Part shown: in pieces, positions 36,880-49,040 of the stretch
How positions within the stretch are numbered: the stretch's first letter is position 1
How the letters are laid out: every line of letters starts with the position of its first letter
NCBI RefSeq assembly: GCF_023715365.1
Contig: NZ_JAMBNZ010000004.1
Coordinates: 186,001 to 250,000, forward strand
From: Georgenia satyanarayanai
GTDB lineage: Bacteria > Actinomycetota > Actinomycetes > Actinomycetales > Actinomycetaceae
Direction: 5' to 3'
DNA length: 64,000 nt
Notes under the pieces: generated by a model
The model's input: the letters and a program-made list of their open reading frames with translations, nothing else
Databases searched by the model: none
What the model was told of the DNA's origin: nothing
Position numbers and translations under genes: made by a program

Positions 36880-38952
36880 GTGGCGCGCAGCATCTACATC
36901 GCCTCACCGGAGGGTGACACCGGGAAGTCGACCATCGCGCTGGGTCTGGTCGACCTGTTCGTGAGGCGGGTGGAGCGTGTGGGCATCTTCCGGCCGGTGG
37001 TCCACGCCGGCGACGAGCCCGACAACGTCCTGGAGCTGCTCCTGTCCCACGACGGCGTCGACCTCGCCTACGAGGACTGCGTCGGCGTCACCTACGACGA
37101 CGTCCACGCCGACGAGACGGCGGCCCTCACGCGGATCGTCGAACGCTTCCACGCCGTCGGGCAGCGCAGCGACATCGTCGTCATCGTCGGCTCGGACTAC
37201 ACCGACGTCGCCGGCCCGGCCGAGCTCTCCTTCAACGGGCGCGCGGCCGCGAACCTCGGTGCCCCGGTCCTCCTCACCGTGAGCGCCCTGGGCCGCACGA
37301 CCGAGGAGATCCAGCAGGTCGTCGACATCGCCGCCGCCGAGCTGCGCTCGGACCACGCGACCGTCGCCGCCGTCGCCGTCAACCGCTGCGAGACCGAGCG
37401 CATCGAGGAGGTGCGCGACGCCGTCGCCGTCCTCGACGTGCCCGTGTGGACCTTCCCCGAGATCCCGCTCCTGTCGGCCGCGACGATCGCCGACCTCGTC
37501 CAGGCGCTCGACGGCACCGTCATCGCCGGGGATGAGGCGCTCCTCACCCGCGAGGCGGAGTCGATCCTCGTGTGCGGGATGAACGTCGAGCACATCCTCG
37601 AGCGGCTCAAGGAGGGCCAGCTCGCGATCGCGGCCGGGGACCGCTCCGAGGTGCTCATCGCGCTCGCCGCCGCTCACGCCTCCCAGAACTTCCCCTCTCT
37701 CGCCGGGATCGTCCTCAACGGCGGCTACGAGCCCAACGCCGAGGTCCGCATGCTCGTCGAGGGCCTGGGTCGCTCCCTGCCGATCGTCACCACCGAGCAC
37801 AACACCTACGAGTCGGCGCGGATCGCCTCGACCACCCGGGGCCTCATCTCCCGCGGCAGCCAGCGCAAGCGGGACCTCGCGCTGGGCGCCTTCGAGCGCA
37901 ACGTCGACGGCGAGGCCGTCCTCGCGGCCCTCGACGTGCCGCGTAGTTCGGTCGTGACCCCGCTCATGTTCGAGTCCGAGCTCCTCGAGCGGGCGCGCGG
38001 GGACCGCAAGCACATCGTCCTGCCCGAGGGCACCGACGACCGCATCCTGCGGGCCGCGAGCACGCTGCTCTCCCGCGGCGTCGCCGAGCTCACGCTCCTC
38101 GGCAACGAGAGCGCCGTGCGCGACCGGGCAAGCGACCTGGGCCTGGACATCGAGGCCGCCCAGATCGTCGACCCGCGCACGAGCGAGTTGCTCGAGCCGT
38201 TCGCCGAGGAGTACACGCGTCTGCGCTCCCACCGCGGTATGACGGTGGAGCGGGCGCTGGAGGTCCTGCCGAGCGTCTCGTACTTCGGCACGATGATGGT
38301 CCACCTCGGCTACGCGGACGGCATGGTCTCCGGTGCGCAGCACACGACCGCGCACACCATCAAGCCCTCCTTCGAGATCATCAAGACGCGGCCGGGCACG
38401 TCGATCGTGTCCTCGGTCTTCCTCATGTGCCTGGCCGACCGGGTGCTCGTCTACGGCGACTGCGCCGTCAACCCCGACCCCGACGCCGAGCAGCTCGCGG
38501 ACATCGCGATCTCCTCCGCCGAGACCTCCGCCCAGTTCGGCATCGACCCGCGCATCGCGATGCTGTCCTACTCCACGGGAACCTCGGGCAGCGGCGCGGA
38601 CGTCGACAAGGTGCGGGCGGCCACCGAGCTCGTCCGCGAGCGCCGGCCCGACCTCTTCGTCGAGGGCCCCATCCAGTACGACGCCGCCGTGGACGCCTCC
38701 GTGGCTCAGACGAAGCTGCCGGAGTCCGAGGTCGCGGGCAAGGCGACCGTGTTCGTCTTCCCCGACCTCAACACCGGAAACAACACCTACAAGGCCGTGC
38801 AGCGCTCGGCCGGTGCGGTAGCGATCGGGCCGGTCCTCCAGGGCCTCAACAAGCCGGTCAACGACCTCTCCCGGGGCGCCCTGGTCCAGGACATCGTCAA
38901 CACCGTGGCCATCACCGCCATCCAGGCGCAGGCCAGCGAGGAGCAGCAGTGA
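36880..38952 (+). CDS. pta: Phosphate acetyltransferase
   Basis: Interconverts acetyl-CoA and acetyl-phosphate. 690 residues from GTG 36880 (AGAGGAGA 6 nt upstream), the long Pta form. The N-terminal BioD-like P-loop domain (IYIASPEGDTGKSTIALGLVDLF) and a DRTGG domain (middle, VCGMNVEHILERLKEGQLAI) precede the catalytic PTA_PTB domain from about residue 370 (KHIVLPEGTDDRILRAAS, DGMVSGAQHTTAHTIKPSFE, VFLMCLADRVLVYGDCAVNPDP, YSTGTSGSGADVDKV, FVFPDLNTGNNTYKAVQR). Overlaps ackA by 4 bp (GTGA). Confidence 0.97.
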   Translation: MARSIYIASPEGDTGKSTIALGLVDLFVRRVERVGIFRPVVHAGDEPDNVLELLLSHDGVDLAYEDCVGVTYDDVHADETAALTRIVERFHAVGQRSDIVVIVGSDYTDVAGPAELSFNGRAAANLGAPVLLTVSALGRTTEEIQQVVDIAAAELRSDHATVAAVAVNRCETERIEEVRDAVAVLDVPVWTFPEIPLLSAATIADLVQALDGTVIAGDEALLTREAESILVCGMNVEHILERLKEGQLAIAAGDRSEVLIALAAAHASQNFPSLAGIVLNGGYEPNAEVRMLVEGLGRSLPIVTTEHNTYESARIASTTRGLISRGSQRKRDLALGAFERNVDGEAVLAALDVPRSSVVTPLMFESELLERARGDRKHIVLPEGTDDRILRAASTLLSRGVAELTLLGNESAVRDRASDLGLDIEAAQIVDPRTSELLEPFAEEYTRLRSHRGMTVERALEVLPSVSYFGTMMVHLGYADGMVSGAQHTTAHTIKPSFEIIKTRPGTSIVSSVFLMCLADRVLVYGDCAVNPDPDAEQLADIAISSAETSAQFGIDPRIAMLSYSTGTSGSGADVDKVRAATELVRERRPDLFVEGPIQYDAAVDASVAQTKLPESEVAGKATVFVFPDLNTGNNTYKAVQRSAGAVAIGPVLQGLNKPVNDLSRGALVQDIVNTVAITAIQAQASEEQQ

Positions 38953-40136
38953 GCAGCACCGTCCTTGTCATCAACTCCGGCTCGTCCTCGATCAAGTACC
39001 AGTTGATCGAGCCCGAGGAGGGCGTCGTCGTCGCCTCGGGGCTCGTCGAGCGCATCGGGGAGGACGCGGGGCTGCTGCGGCACACCTTCGAGGGCGTCGA
39101 CACGCGGCTCACCGAGCCGGTCCCCGACCACGGCGCCGGCCTGCGCCGGGTCCTGGAGCTCTTCGCCGAGGTGGGCCCGGACCTGGGCGCCGCCGGGATC
39201 GTCGCCGTCGGGCACCGCGTGGTCCAGGGCGGGGCCCGCTACTCCGGGGCGGCCCTCGTCGTCGACCACGTCCTCGCCGACATCGAGGAGCTCATCCCGC
39301 TCGCCCCGCTCCACAACCCCCCGAACCTGCGCGGGATCCAGGTGGCGCGCGAGCTGCTCCCGGGCGTCCCGCACGTCGCGGTCTTCGACACCGCGTTCTT
39401 CTCCGACCTGCCCGACGCCGCCGCGACCTACGCCCTGGACCGCGAGGTGGCCAAGCGCTACCGGGTGCGCCGCTACGGCGCCCACGGGACCTCCCACCAG
39501 TACGTCTCCCGCACGGCCGCGACCGTCGTCGGGCGGCCGCTGGAGGAGTTGCGCCAGGTGGTCCTCCACCTCGGCAACGGGGCCTCGGCCTCCGCCGTCT
39601 CGGGTGGGCGCGCCGTGGACACCTCGATGGGGATGACGCCGCTGGAGGGCCTGGTCATGGGCACCCGCACCGGCGACATCGACCCTGCCGTCATCTTCCA
39701 CCTCAGCCGCAACGCCGGCTTCACGATCGACGAGATCGACGACCTGTTCAACCGGCGCTCGGGCCTCAAGGGCCTGTCGGGCAAGAACGACATGCGCGAG
39801 GTCCACGAGCTCGTCGCGGCCGGCGACGCCGGGGCCCGGCTCGCACTCGACGTCTACGCCCACCGGCTGCGCAAGTACGTCGGTGGCTACGCCGCCGTCA
39901 TGGGCGGCCTGGACGTCCTGTCCTTCACCGCCGGAATCGGCGAGAACGACGAGATCGTCCGCGCGGAGGCGCTGAGCGGGCTGGAGTTCCTCGGCATCGA
40001 GCTCGATCCCGCGCGCAACAGCGGCCGGATGAGCGGGCCCAAGGTCATCTCGACCGACCGCTCGCGCGTGACGGTCCTCGTCGTCCCCACCAAGGAAGAG
40101 CAGGAGATCGCCCGCCAGGTCGTCGCTCTCATCTGA
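38949..40136 (+). CDS. ackA: Acetate kinase
   Basis: Makes acetate and ATP from acetyl-phosphate and ADP. 395 residues from GTG 38949. ASKHA-family motifs: VLVINSGSSSIKYQLIE (phosphate 1), VGHRVVQGGARYSG, FDTAFFSDLPDAA, RRYGAHGTSHQYV, LHLGNGASASAVSGGRAVDTSMGMTPLEGLVMGTRTGDIDP (contains the catalytic Arg and Asp region), and FTAGIGEND (adenosine). Coupled to pta by a GTGA overlap; completes the phosphoketolase-acetate route. An inverted repeat follows the stop. Confidence 0.97.
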   Translation: MSSTVLVINSGSSSIKYQLIEPEEGVVVASGLVERIGEDAGLLRHTFEGVDTRLTEPVPDHGAGLRRVLELFAEVGPDLGAAGIVAVGHRVVQGGARYSGAALVVDHVLADIEELIPLAPLHNPPNLRGIQVARELLPGVPHVAVFDTAFFSDLPDAAATYALDREVAKRYRVRRYGAHGTSHQYVSRTAATVVGRPLEELRQVVLHLGNGASASAVSGGRAVDTSMGMTPLEGLVMGTRTGDIDPAVIFHLSRNAGFTIDEIDDLFNRRSGLKGLSGKNDMREVHELVAAGDAGARLALDVYAHRLRKYVGGYAAVMGGLDVLSFTAGIGENDEIVRAEALSGLEFLGIELDPARNSGRMSGPKVISTDRSRVTVLVVPTKEEQEIARQVVALI

Positions 40137-40158
40137 GAGCCGCCTGCGTCGTCGCATA

Positions 40159-40215
40159 CGCACATCGGGTCACCTGGAGGGGTCCGGGAAGCGGTTGCCC
40201 GTGACCGGATGTGTG
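40159..40215. repeat. Inverted repeat between convergent ackA and aspA
   Basis: CGCACATCGGGTCAC (40159-40173) pairs with GTGACCGGATGTGTG (40201-40215), 13 of 15 matched, with a 27-nt loop. GTGACCGGATGTG (40201-40213) is identical to 19117-19129. Its position, 22 bp after ackA and 24 bp before the aspA end, suits a bidirectional terminator. Confidence 0.6.
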
Positions 40216-40239
40216 TCCTCGCCGGGGCGGACGCGGTGC

Positions 40240-41756
<1,517 letters not shown>

Positions 41757-41757
<1 letters not shown>

Positions 41758-43154
41758 CAGCTCGGGCGGGTCATCGCGACGACGTCGAGCGCACCGTCGA
41801 GCTGCTCGGCGGTGATCTCCCCGCGTTCGACGTAGCCCAGCTCCTCGACGGCCTCGCGGACCGTCGTGCCGTTCTTCACGGCGTGCTTGGCAATTGCCGC
41901 GGCGGCCTCGTAGCCGATGACCCGGTTGAGGGGCGTGACGATGGACGGGGAGGACTCCGCCAGGGCGCGGGCCCGCTCGACGTTCGCGGTGATGCCGTCG
42001 ACCGTGCGGGTGGCGAGCGCGACGCTCGCGTTGGCGAGCAGGGTGATCGACTCGAGGAGGTTGCGCGCGATGACCGGCAGCATGACGTTGAGCTCGAAGG
42101 AGCCCGAGGCGCCGGCGAAGGCGATCGTCGCGTCGTTGCCGATGACCTGCGCACACACCATGAGCATGGCCTCGGGGATCACCGGGTTGACCTTGCCGGG
42201 CATGATCGACGAGCCCGGCTGGAGGTCGGGGATGGCGATCTCGCCGAGCCCGGTGTTGGGTCCTGAGCCCATCCACCGCAGGTCGTTGCAGATCTTGACG
42301 AGCGAGACCGCCACGGTGCGCAGCGCGCCCGACATCTCGACCGCACTGTCCTGGGCGCTCTGCGCCTCGAAGTGGTTGGTCGCCTCGGTGAGGGGCAGGC
42401 CCGTGTTCTCGGCGATCTTCACGATGGCCGACGGCGCGAAGCCGGCCGGCGCGTTGATCCCCGTCCCGACGGCGGTGCCCCCCAGCGCGAGCTCGGCCAG
42501 TCGCGGCAGGGCGGCCTCGACGCGGGCGATGCCGTAGCGCAGCTGGGTGGCGTAGCCGGCGAACTCCTGGCCCATGGTCACCGGCGTGGCGTCCATGAGG
42601 TGGGTGCGGCCGGACTTGACGACGTCGGCGAGCTCCTCGGCCTTGCGCTCCAGGGACCCGGCGAGTGTGTCGAGCGCGGGCAGCAGGTCGTGGACGACGG
42701 CGGCCGTGGCGGCGATGTGGATCGAGGACGGGAAGACGTCGTTGGAGGACTGCGAGGCGTTGACGTGGTCGTTGGGGTGGACGCTGCGCCCGAGGAGCGT
42801 GCTCGCGATGTTCGCGACGACCTCGTTGGTGTTCATGTTCGACGACGTGCCCGAGCCGGTCTGGAAGACGTCCACCGGGAAGTGCTCGTCGTGCTCGCCG
42901 GCGATGACCTGCTCGGCGGCCTCGGCGATGGCTCGCGCGAGGTCCTCCTCGAGGACCCCGAGCTCGGCGTTGGCGAGCGCGGCGGCACGCTTGACCTGCG
43001 CGAGGGCAGCGATGTGGTGCCGCGACAGGCGCGTGCCGGAGATCGCGAAGTTCTCCACGGCGCGCTGCGTCTGGGCGCTGTAGAGGGCGCCCCGCGGGAC
43101 CCGCACCTCCCCCATGGTGTCGTGCTCGATGCGGAAGGCTTCGTCCTGCGTCAC
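41757..43154 (-). CDS. fumC: Fumarate hydratase, class II
   Basis: Reversible hydration of fumarate to malate. 465 residues, the normal length. Blocks: [97 protein letters not shown], and the signature [15 protein letters not shown] with the catalytic Ser. It overlaps aspA by 1 bp and starts 46 bp after the HPr stop, so guaB3-HPr-fumC-aspA could be one transcript. Confidence 0.96.
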
Positions 43155-43200
43155 TGCTGCTCCAAAGCTTGGTTGGCGGGTACGGGTGCTGCGGTGGGCG

Positions 43201-43470
43201 CTACTTCTCGTCCAGGTCCTTGCTCAGCAGCTCGGCGAGGGAGTCGAGGGCCTCCTCGGCTCCCTCACCCTCGGCGGTGAGGACCACGTTCTCCTGGTAC
43301 TTCGCTCCCAGGGTCATGACCCCGAGGATGCTGGCGGCGTCGACGGGGGTGCCACCCTCCTTGGCGATCTTCACCGGGACGCCGGACTCGCCGGCCGCCT
43401 TGACGAAGAGGGACGCCGGGCGGGCGTGCAGGCCGACCTTCGAGCCGATGGTGACGGTGCGCTCTGCCAT
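43201..43470 (-). CDS. ptsH: Phosphocarrier protein HPr
   Basis: 89 residues from ATG 43470 (TAGGAG 6 nt upstream). The active-site His lies in [14 protein letters not shown]; the regulatory-Ser region reads [20 protein letters not shown]. HPr passes phosphate from enzyme I to sugar-specific EII components. No enzyme I or EII gene is in the window. Eight bases after guaB3, so cotranscribed with it. Confidence 0.93.
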   Translation of the reverse strand: MAERTVTIGSKVGLHARPASLFVKAAGESGVPVKIAKEGGTPVDAASILGVMTLGAKYQENVVLTAEGEGAEEALDSLAELLSKDLDEK

Positions 43471-43478
43471 GGGAACTC

Positions 43479-44609
43479 CTACCGGTTGTTGGGGGTGTAG
43501 GGGGAGACGACGACCTCGACCCGCTGGAACTCCTTGAGGTCGGAGTAGCCGGTCGTGGCCATCGCCCGGCGCAGGGCGCCGATGAGGTTGACGGTGCCGT
43601 CGGGGGTGCCGCTGGGCCCGTGGAGGATCTGCTCGAGGGAACCGACCGTCCCCACGCGCACCCGCTCACCGCGCGGCAGCTGCGGGTGGTGGGCCTCTGA
43701 GCCCCAGTGCCAGCCGCGCCCGGGCGCCTCCTGGGCGCGGGCCAGGGAGGAGCCGAGCATGACGGCGTCGGCCCCGCACGCGACGGCCTTGACGAGGTCG
43801 CCGGAGCGGCCCACACCGCCGTCGGCGATGACGTGGACGTAGCGGCCGCCCGACTCGTCGAGGTAGTCGCGGCGCGCGGCGGCGACGTCGGCGACGGCGG
43901 TGGCCATCGGGGTGTGGATCCCCAGCGAGGTGCGGGTCGTGTGGGCGGCGCCGCCGCCGAAGCCGACGAGGACGCCGGCCGCACCGGTGCGCATGAGGTG
44001 GAGCGCCGCGGTGTAGGTGCCGGCGCCACCGACGACGACGGGCACGTCGAGCTCGTAGATGAAGCGCTTGAGGTTGAGCGGCTCGGCCGTGGAGGAGACG
44101 TGCTCGGCGGAGACGGTGGTCCCGCGGATGACGAAGAGGTCCACGCCCGCCTCGACGACCGTGCGCCAGTGCTGCTGGGTGCTCTGCGGGGAGAGCTTGC
44201 CGGCCACGGTGACGCCGGCGGCGCGGATCTCGTGGAGTCGCTGGGTGATGAGCTCGGGGACGATCGGCTGGGAGTAGATCTCCTGCATGCGCCGGGTGAC
44301 GGCTGCGCCCTCGAGGGTGGCGATCTCCTCGAAGAGGGGCTCGGGGTCCTCGTAACGCGTCCACAGGCCCTCGAGGTCCAGGACCCCGATGCCGCCGAGC
44401 TCGCCGAGGAGGATCGCCGTCGCCGGGCTCATCACCGAGTCCATCGGCGCCGCGAGGACGGGGATGTCGACGTAGTAGGCGTCGATCTGCCAGCCCACCG
44501 AGACGTCCTGGGGGTCGCGCGTGCGGCGCGAGGGCACCACCGCGACGTCGTCGAAGGAGTAGGCCCGTCGTCCCCGCTTGCCTCGGCCGATCTCGATCTC
44601 GTTGCTCAC
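43479..44609 (-). CDS. guaB3: GuaB3 family IMP dehydrogenase-related protein
   Basis: 376 residues, the actinobacterial GuaB3 size, a TIM-barrel related to IMPDH and GMP reductase with no CBS domains. Landmarks: RRAYSFDDVAVVPSRRTRDP, PVLAAPMDSVMSP, VHVIADGGVGRSGDLVKAVACGADAVMLGS and the C-terminal GTVNLIGALRRAMATTGYSDL. The loop that carries the catalytic Cys in IMPDH reads LFVIRGTTVSAEHVSS here, with no Cys; the only Cys seen is in AVACGADA. Its reaction is therefore uncertain. GTG 44609 follows TAACCT by 7 nt (leaderless-type). Confidence 0.9.
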   Translation of the reverse strand: MSNEIEIGRGKRGRRAYSFDDVAVVPSRRTRDPQDVSVGWQIDAYYVDIPVLAAPMDSVMSPATAILLGELGGIGVLDLEGLWTRYEDPEPLFEEIATLEGAAVTRRMQEIYSQPIVPELITQRLHEIRAAGVTVAGKLSPQSTQQHWRTVVEAGVDLFVIRGTTVSAEHVSSTAEPLNLKRFIYELDVPVVVGGAGTYTAALHLMRTGAAGVLVGFGGGAAHTTRTSLGIHTPMATAVADVAAARRDYLDESGGRYVHVIADGGVGRSGDLVKAVACGADAVMLGSSLARAQEAPGRGWHWGSEAHHPQLPRGERVRVGTVGSLEQILHGPSGTPDGTVNLIGALRRAMATTGYSDLKEFQRVEVVVSPYTPNNR

Positions 44610-44616
44610 AGGCGCC

Positions 44617-44640
44617 AGGTTACCCGGCGGTCGGTAGATT
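44617..44640. promoter_or_regulatory. Divergent guaB3 / Rieske -10 boxes
   Basis: TAACCT on the minus strand (44617-44622) is 7 nt before guaB3 GTG 44609, and TAGATT on the plus strand (44635-44640) is 7 nt before the Rieske ATG 44648. The whole divergent region is 38 bp, leaving no room for leaders; both genes appear leaderless. Inferred from sequence only. Confidence 0.5.
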
Positions 44641-44647
44641 GCGGCCC

Positions 44648-45064
44648 ATGGTCTGCGCGCACCCCCACGGTCCCTCCCGCCGGCAGGTCCTCACCTGGGC
44701 CGGCGCCGGCGCGGCGGCGCTGACGCTCGCCGCGTGCTCGGGCGAGGAGGACGCGCCGCCGCCGGAGGCCGGGGAGCGCCTGGTGGGGCTCGAGGAGATC
44801 CCGGTCGGTGAGTCGGTCGGGGTCCGCACGCGCAAGGGCGCCGAGGTCGTCGTCACGCGGGTCACCGAGGAGGAGGTCGTCGCGCTCAGCGCCGTGTGCA
44901 CCCACCAGGGCTGCACCGTGCGCCGGGAGACGACGGACCTCGCCTGCCCGTGCCACGGCTCGCGCTTCGACCCCACCGACGGCACCGTGGTCCAGGGCCC
45001 GGCGGAGGAGCCCCTCCCCCGGGTCAAGGTGCGCATCGAGTCCGGCGCCGTCGTCACCGCGTAA
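44648..45064 (+). CDS. Tat-exported Rieske [2Fe-2S] lipoprotein
   Basis: 138 residues. The N-terminus holds a twin-arginine signal (SRRQVLTWAGAGAAALTLAAC) that ends in a lipobox, so it is predicted to be Tat-exported and lipidated at Cys34. Rieske cluster motifs: AVCTHQGCTV (Cys, His) and LACPCHGSRFDPTDG (Cys, His). It resembles stand-alone actinobacterial Rieske proteins; electron partner unknown. TAGATT lies 7 nt before the ATG. Convergent with the exonuclease gene. Confidence 0.88.
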   Translation: MVCAHPHGPSRRQVLTWAGAGAAALTLAACSGEEDAPPPEAGERLVGLEEIPVGESVGVRTRKGAEVVVTRVTEEEVVALSAVCTHQGCTVRRETTDLACPCHGSRFDPTDGTVVQGPAEEPLPRVKVRIESGAVVTA

Positions 45065-45072
45065 CGCCGCCC

Positions 45073-45103
45073 CTGCCCCTGCCCCCCAGGGGGGTGAGGG
45101 CAG
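45073..45103. terminator. Hairpin between convergent Rieske and exonuclease genes
   Basis: CTGCCC (45073-45078) pairs with GGGCAG (45098-45103), and an inner C-run pairs with a G-run around A45088. Nine bases after the Rieske stop. Likely shared by both convergent genes. Confidence 0.5.
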
Positions 45104-45134
45104 CGCTGCGCCGCCGCCTCGGCTGACGGCGCCG

Positions 45135-45863
45135 CTACACCGGCTGGACGTGTGCCTGCTCCGCAGTGGGGAGCCACTCGAGGTCGACGTCGGGGCCGCC
45201 GAGCCCCTCGGCGGCCCGGCGGGCGTTGACGCGGCTCGCCCAGTCGCGGTGGTGCCCGCGCTGCCACTCGTGGAGGTCGGCCAGCTCGCGGGCGCCAAGC
45301 TCGGGGAAGGAGCCGAGCAGGGAGTCGAGCACGCCGAGGGTGGCCAGGACGTCCACCTCCGCCGTGTGGAGGTCCTCGGGGACCTCCACCCGGTAGTGCA
45401 CGCACAGGTCGCCGAGCCTGCGGGTGCCGGAGCGCTCGTGGTCGAGGGCACGGTCCATGACGAGGGGGTCGAGCACGAGCGCGGGCGTGCCGCCGAGCCG
45501 CTCGGCGAGGGTGGGCAGCGCCCAGCGCGCGAGCTCGTGCTCGAGCAGCGTGAGATCGAAGCAGGCGTTGTAGGCGACGACCGGCACGCCGTCCTTGACG
45601 GCCCGCACGAGCTCGGCCGCGATCTCCTCCAGCGCGTCCGCCGGTGCGGCGCCCTCGGCGCGAGCACGGCCGGTCGTGATGCCGTGGATCGCGCTGGCGG
45701 GCGCGGGGATCTCGACGCCGGGGTCGATGAGCCAGGTGCGCTGCCGGGTGCCACGGGCGTCACGCCTGACGAGGGCCGCCGTCACGATCCGGTCGTGGTG
45801 CGGGTCGACGCCGGTGGTCTCGGTGTCGAAACCGAGGAAGGGACCCGCCGTCCACGTGTGCAT
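45135..45863 (-). CDS. DEDD-type 3'-5' exonuclease (DnaQ-like)
   Basis: 242 residues from ATG 45863 with GGAGGAG 6 nt upstream. Exo I FLGFDTETTGVD (D-x-E), IDPGVEIPAPASAIHGIT, Exo II AYNACFDLTLLEHEL (catalytic Asp) and Exo III HTAEVDVLATLGVL (His and Asp). It is shorter than a pol III epsilon-like PolC domain and stand-alone, typical of actinobacterial exonuclease proteins next to GuaB-type loci. The role is likely single-strand or proofreading-like nuclease activity; the substrate is unknown. Confidence 0.88.
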   Translation of the reverse strand: MHTWTAGPFLGFDTETTGVDPHHDRIVTAALVRRDARGTRQRTWLIDPGVEIPAPASAIHGITTGRARAEGAAPADALEEIAAELVRAVKDGVPVVAYNACFDLTLLEHELARWALPTLAERLGGTPALVLDPLVMDRALDHERSGTRRLGDLCVHYRVEVPEDLHTAEVDVLATLGVLDSLLGSFPELGARELADLHEWQRGHHRDWASRVNARRAAEGLGGPDVDLEWLPTAEQAHVQPV

Positions 45864-45960
45864 GTCCGCTCCTCCCGGGTGCCGTGCTCCCGCGCGGCGT
45901 CGTCGATGTCGTCCACGGTGCCAGAGACCACCGACATCCCCGGACGAGCCACGCGGCGGG

Positions 45961-47421
45961 TCACACCGGCAGGGCGACGTAGACGGTCTCGAGGAACTCC
46001 TCGATGCCCTCGGCGCCCCCCTCACGGCCGAGCCCGGAGTGCTTGACCCCACCGAAGGGCGCGGCCGCGTTGGAGAGGAGGCCGGTGTTGACGCCCACCA
46101 TGCCCACCTCCAGGCGCTCACTGAGCCGCAGCACCCGGGAGAGGTCAGTGGTGAACAGATAGGCGGCCAGCCCGACCTCAGAGTCGTTGGCGAGGCGGAC
46201 GGCCTCGTCCTCGTCGCGGAAGGTCGCCACCGGGGCGACCGGACCAAAGATCTCGTTGGCCATCACCGGACTGTCAGGGGCGACGTCGGTGAGCACGGTG
46301 GGCCGGTAGAAGTACCCCGGCCCGTCGACGGGCTCCCCGCCCGTGAGCACGCGCGCTCCGGCGTCGCGGGCTGCGGCGACGAGCTCGTGCACGCCGTCGC
46401 GCTGGCTCTCCGAGACGAGGGGGCCGAGGTCGGTGCCCTCCTCGATCCCCGGACCGACCATGAGGCCGGCGAAGTCCTCAGCGAGCCGGCGCGCGAACTC
46501 CTCGGCGACGGACTCGTGCACGAGAAAACGGTTGGCGGCCGTGCAGGCCTCGCCCATGTTGCGCAACTTCGCCTGGCGGGCGCCGATGAGCGCGGCATCG
46601 AGGTCGGCGTCCTGGAAGATGATGAACGGCGCGCTGCCGCCGAGCTCCATCGAGGTGCGCAGCACGTTGTCGGCGGCCTCCTTGAGCAAAGCCCGGCCCA
46701 CCTCGGTGGAGCCGGTGAAGGAGAGCTTGCGCAGCCGCCGGTCCTGGAGGAGCGGGCCGGTGACGGTACGCGCGCTGGAGGTCGGGACGATGTTGACGAC
46801 GCCGTCGGGGACGCCGGCGTCCAGGAGGACCTGGCCGAGGGCCAGGGCGGTCAGGGGCGTGAGGGCGGCCGGCTTGAGGACGACGGTGCAGCCGGCGGCG
46901 AGCGCCGGGGCGATCTTGCGCGTCGCCATCGCGAGCGGGAAGTTCCACGGGGTGATGAACAGGCAGGGTCCCACCGGGCGCTTGGTGGTGAGGATGCGCA
47001 GCGTGCCCTCGGGCGCCGTCTGGTAGCGCCCGTTGACGTGCGCGGCCTCCTCGGAGAACCACCGGAGGAACTCCCCGCCGTAGGTGACCTCGCCGCGCGA
47101 CTCGGCGAGCGGCTTGCCCATCTCCAGCGTCATGAGGGTGGCGAGCTCCTCGGCGCGCTCCGTCACCAGGTCGAAGGCCCGGCGCAGGATCTCCGCGCGC
47201 TCACGCGTCGGCGTCGCCGCCCAGGCGTCCTGGGCGGCCGAGGCGGCGTCCAGCGCGGCGGCGCCGTCCGCGGCCGACGCGTCCGCGACCGCGGCGATCA
47301 CCTCGCCGGTGGCAGGGTCGTGCACGTCGAAGGTCGCGCCGCCCTCCGCGTCACGCCAGGCACCTCCGACGAGCAGCGTCGTCGGGGTGGTCTCCAGGAG
47401 TGCGGAGGGGGTCAGCGGCAT
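45961..47421 (-). CDS. gabD: NAD(P)-dependent succinate-semialdehyde dehydrogenase
   Basis: 486 residues from ATG 47421 (AGGACGAGG about 6 nt upstream). Aldehyde-dehydrogenase motifs: FITPWNFPLAMATRKIAPALAAG, VVLKPAALTPLTALAL, LSFTGSTEVGRALL, the catalytic Glu in MELGGSAPFIIF, and the nucleophile Cys in NMGEACTAANRFLVH; C-terminal FGGVKHSGLGREGG. The MELGG-AP / HSGLGREGG pattern fits the GabD subgroup. It oxidises succinate semialdehyde to succinate, feeding the TCA cycle. No gabT in the window. Specificity is inferred. Confidence 0.87.
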   Translation of the reverse strand: MPLTPSALLETTPTTLLVGGAWRDAEGGATFDVHDPATGEVIAAVADASAADGAAALDAASAAQDAWAATPTRERAEILRRAFDLVTERAEELATLMTLEMGKPLAESRGEVTYGGEFLRWFSEEAAHVNGRYQTAPEGTLRILTTKRPVGPCLFITPWNFPLAMATRKIAPALAAGCTVVLKPAALTPLTALALGQVLLDAGVPDGVVNIVPTSSARTVTGPLLQDRRLRKLSFTGSTEVGRALLKEAADNVLRTSMELGGSAPFIIFQDADLDAALIGARQAKLRNMGEACTAANRFLVHESVAEEFARRLAEDFAGLMVGPGIEEGTDLGPLVSESQRDGVHELVAAARDAGARVLTGGEPVDGPGYFYRPTVLTDVAPDSPVMANEIFGPVAPVATFRDEDEAVRLANDSEVGLAAYLFTTDLSRVLRLSERLEVGMVGVNTGLLSNAAAPFGGVKHSGLGREGGAEGIEEFLETVYVALPV

Positions 47422-47488
47422 CGGGCACCTCGTCCTTCGGAAGTGCTCCCAGCATATGGGCCGGCCCCCGGCACGTGCGGGCGACGCC

Positions 47489-49006
<1,518 letters not shown>

Positions 49007-49040
49007 CTACGTGCGCGAGCGGCAGGTGGTGGAGGTGGGT

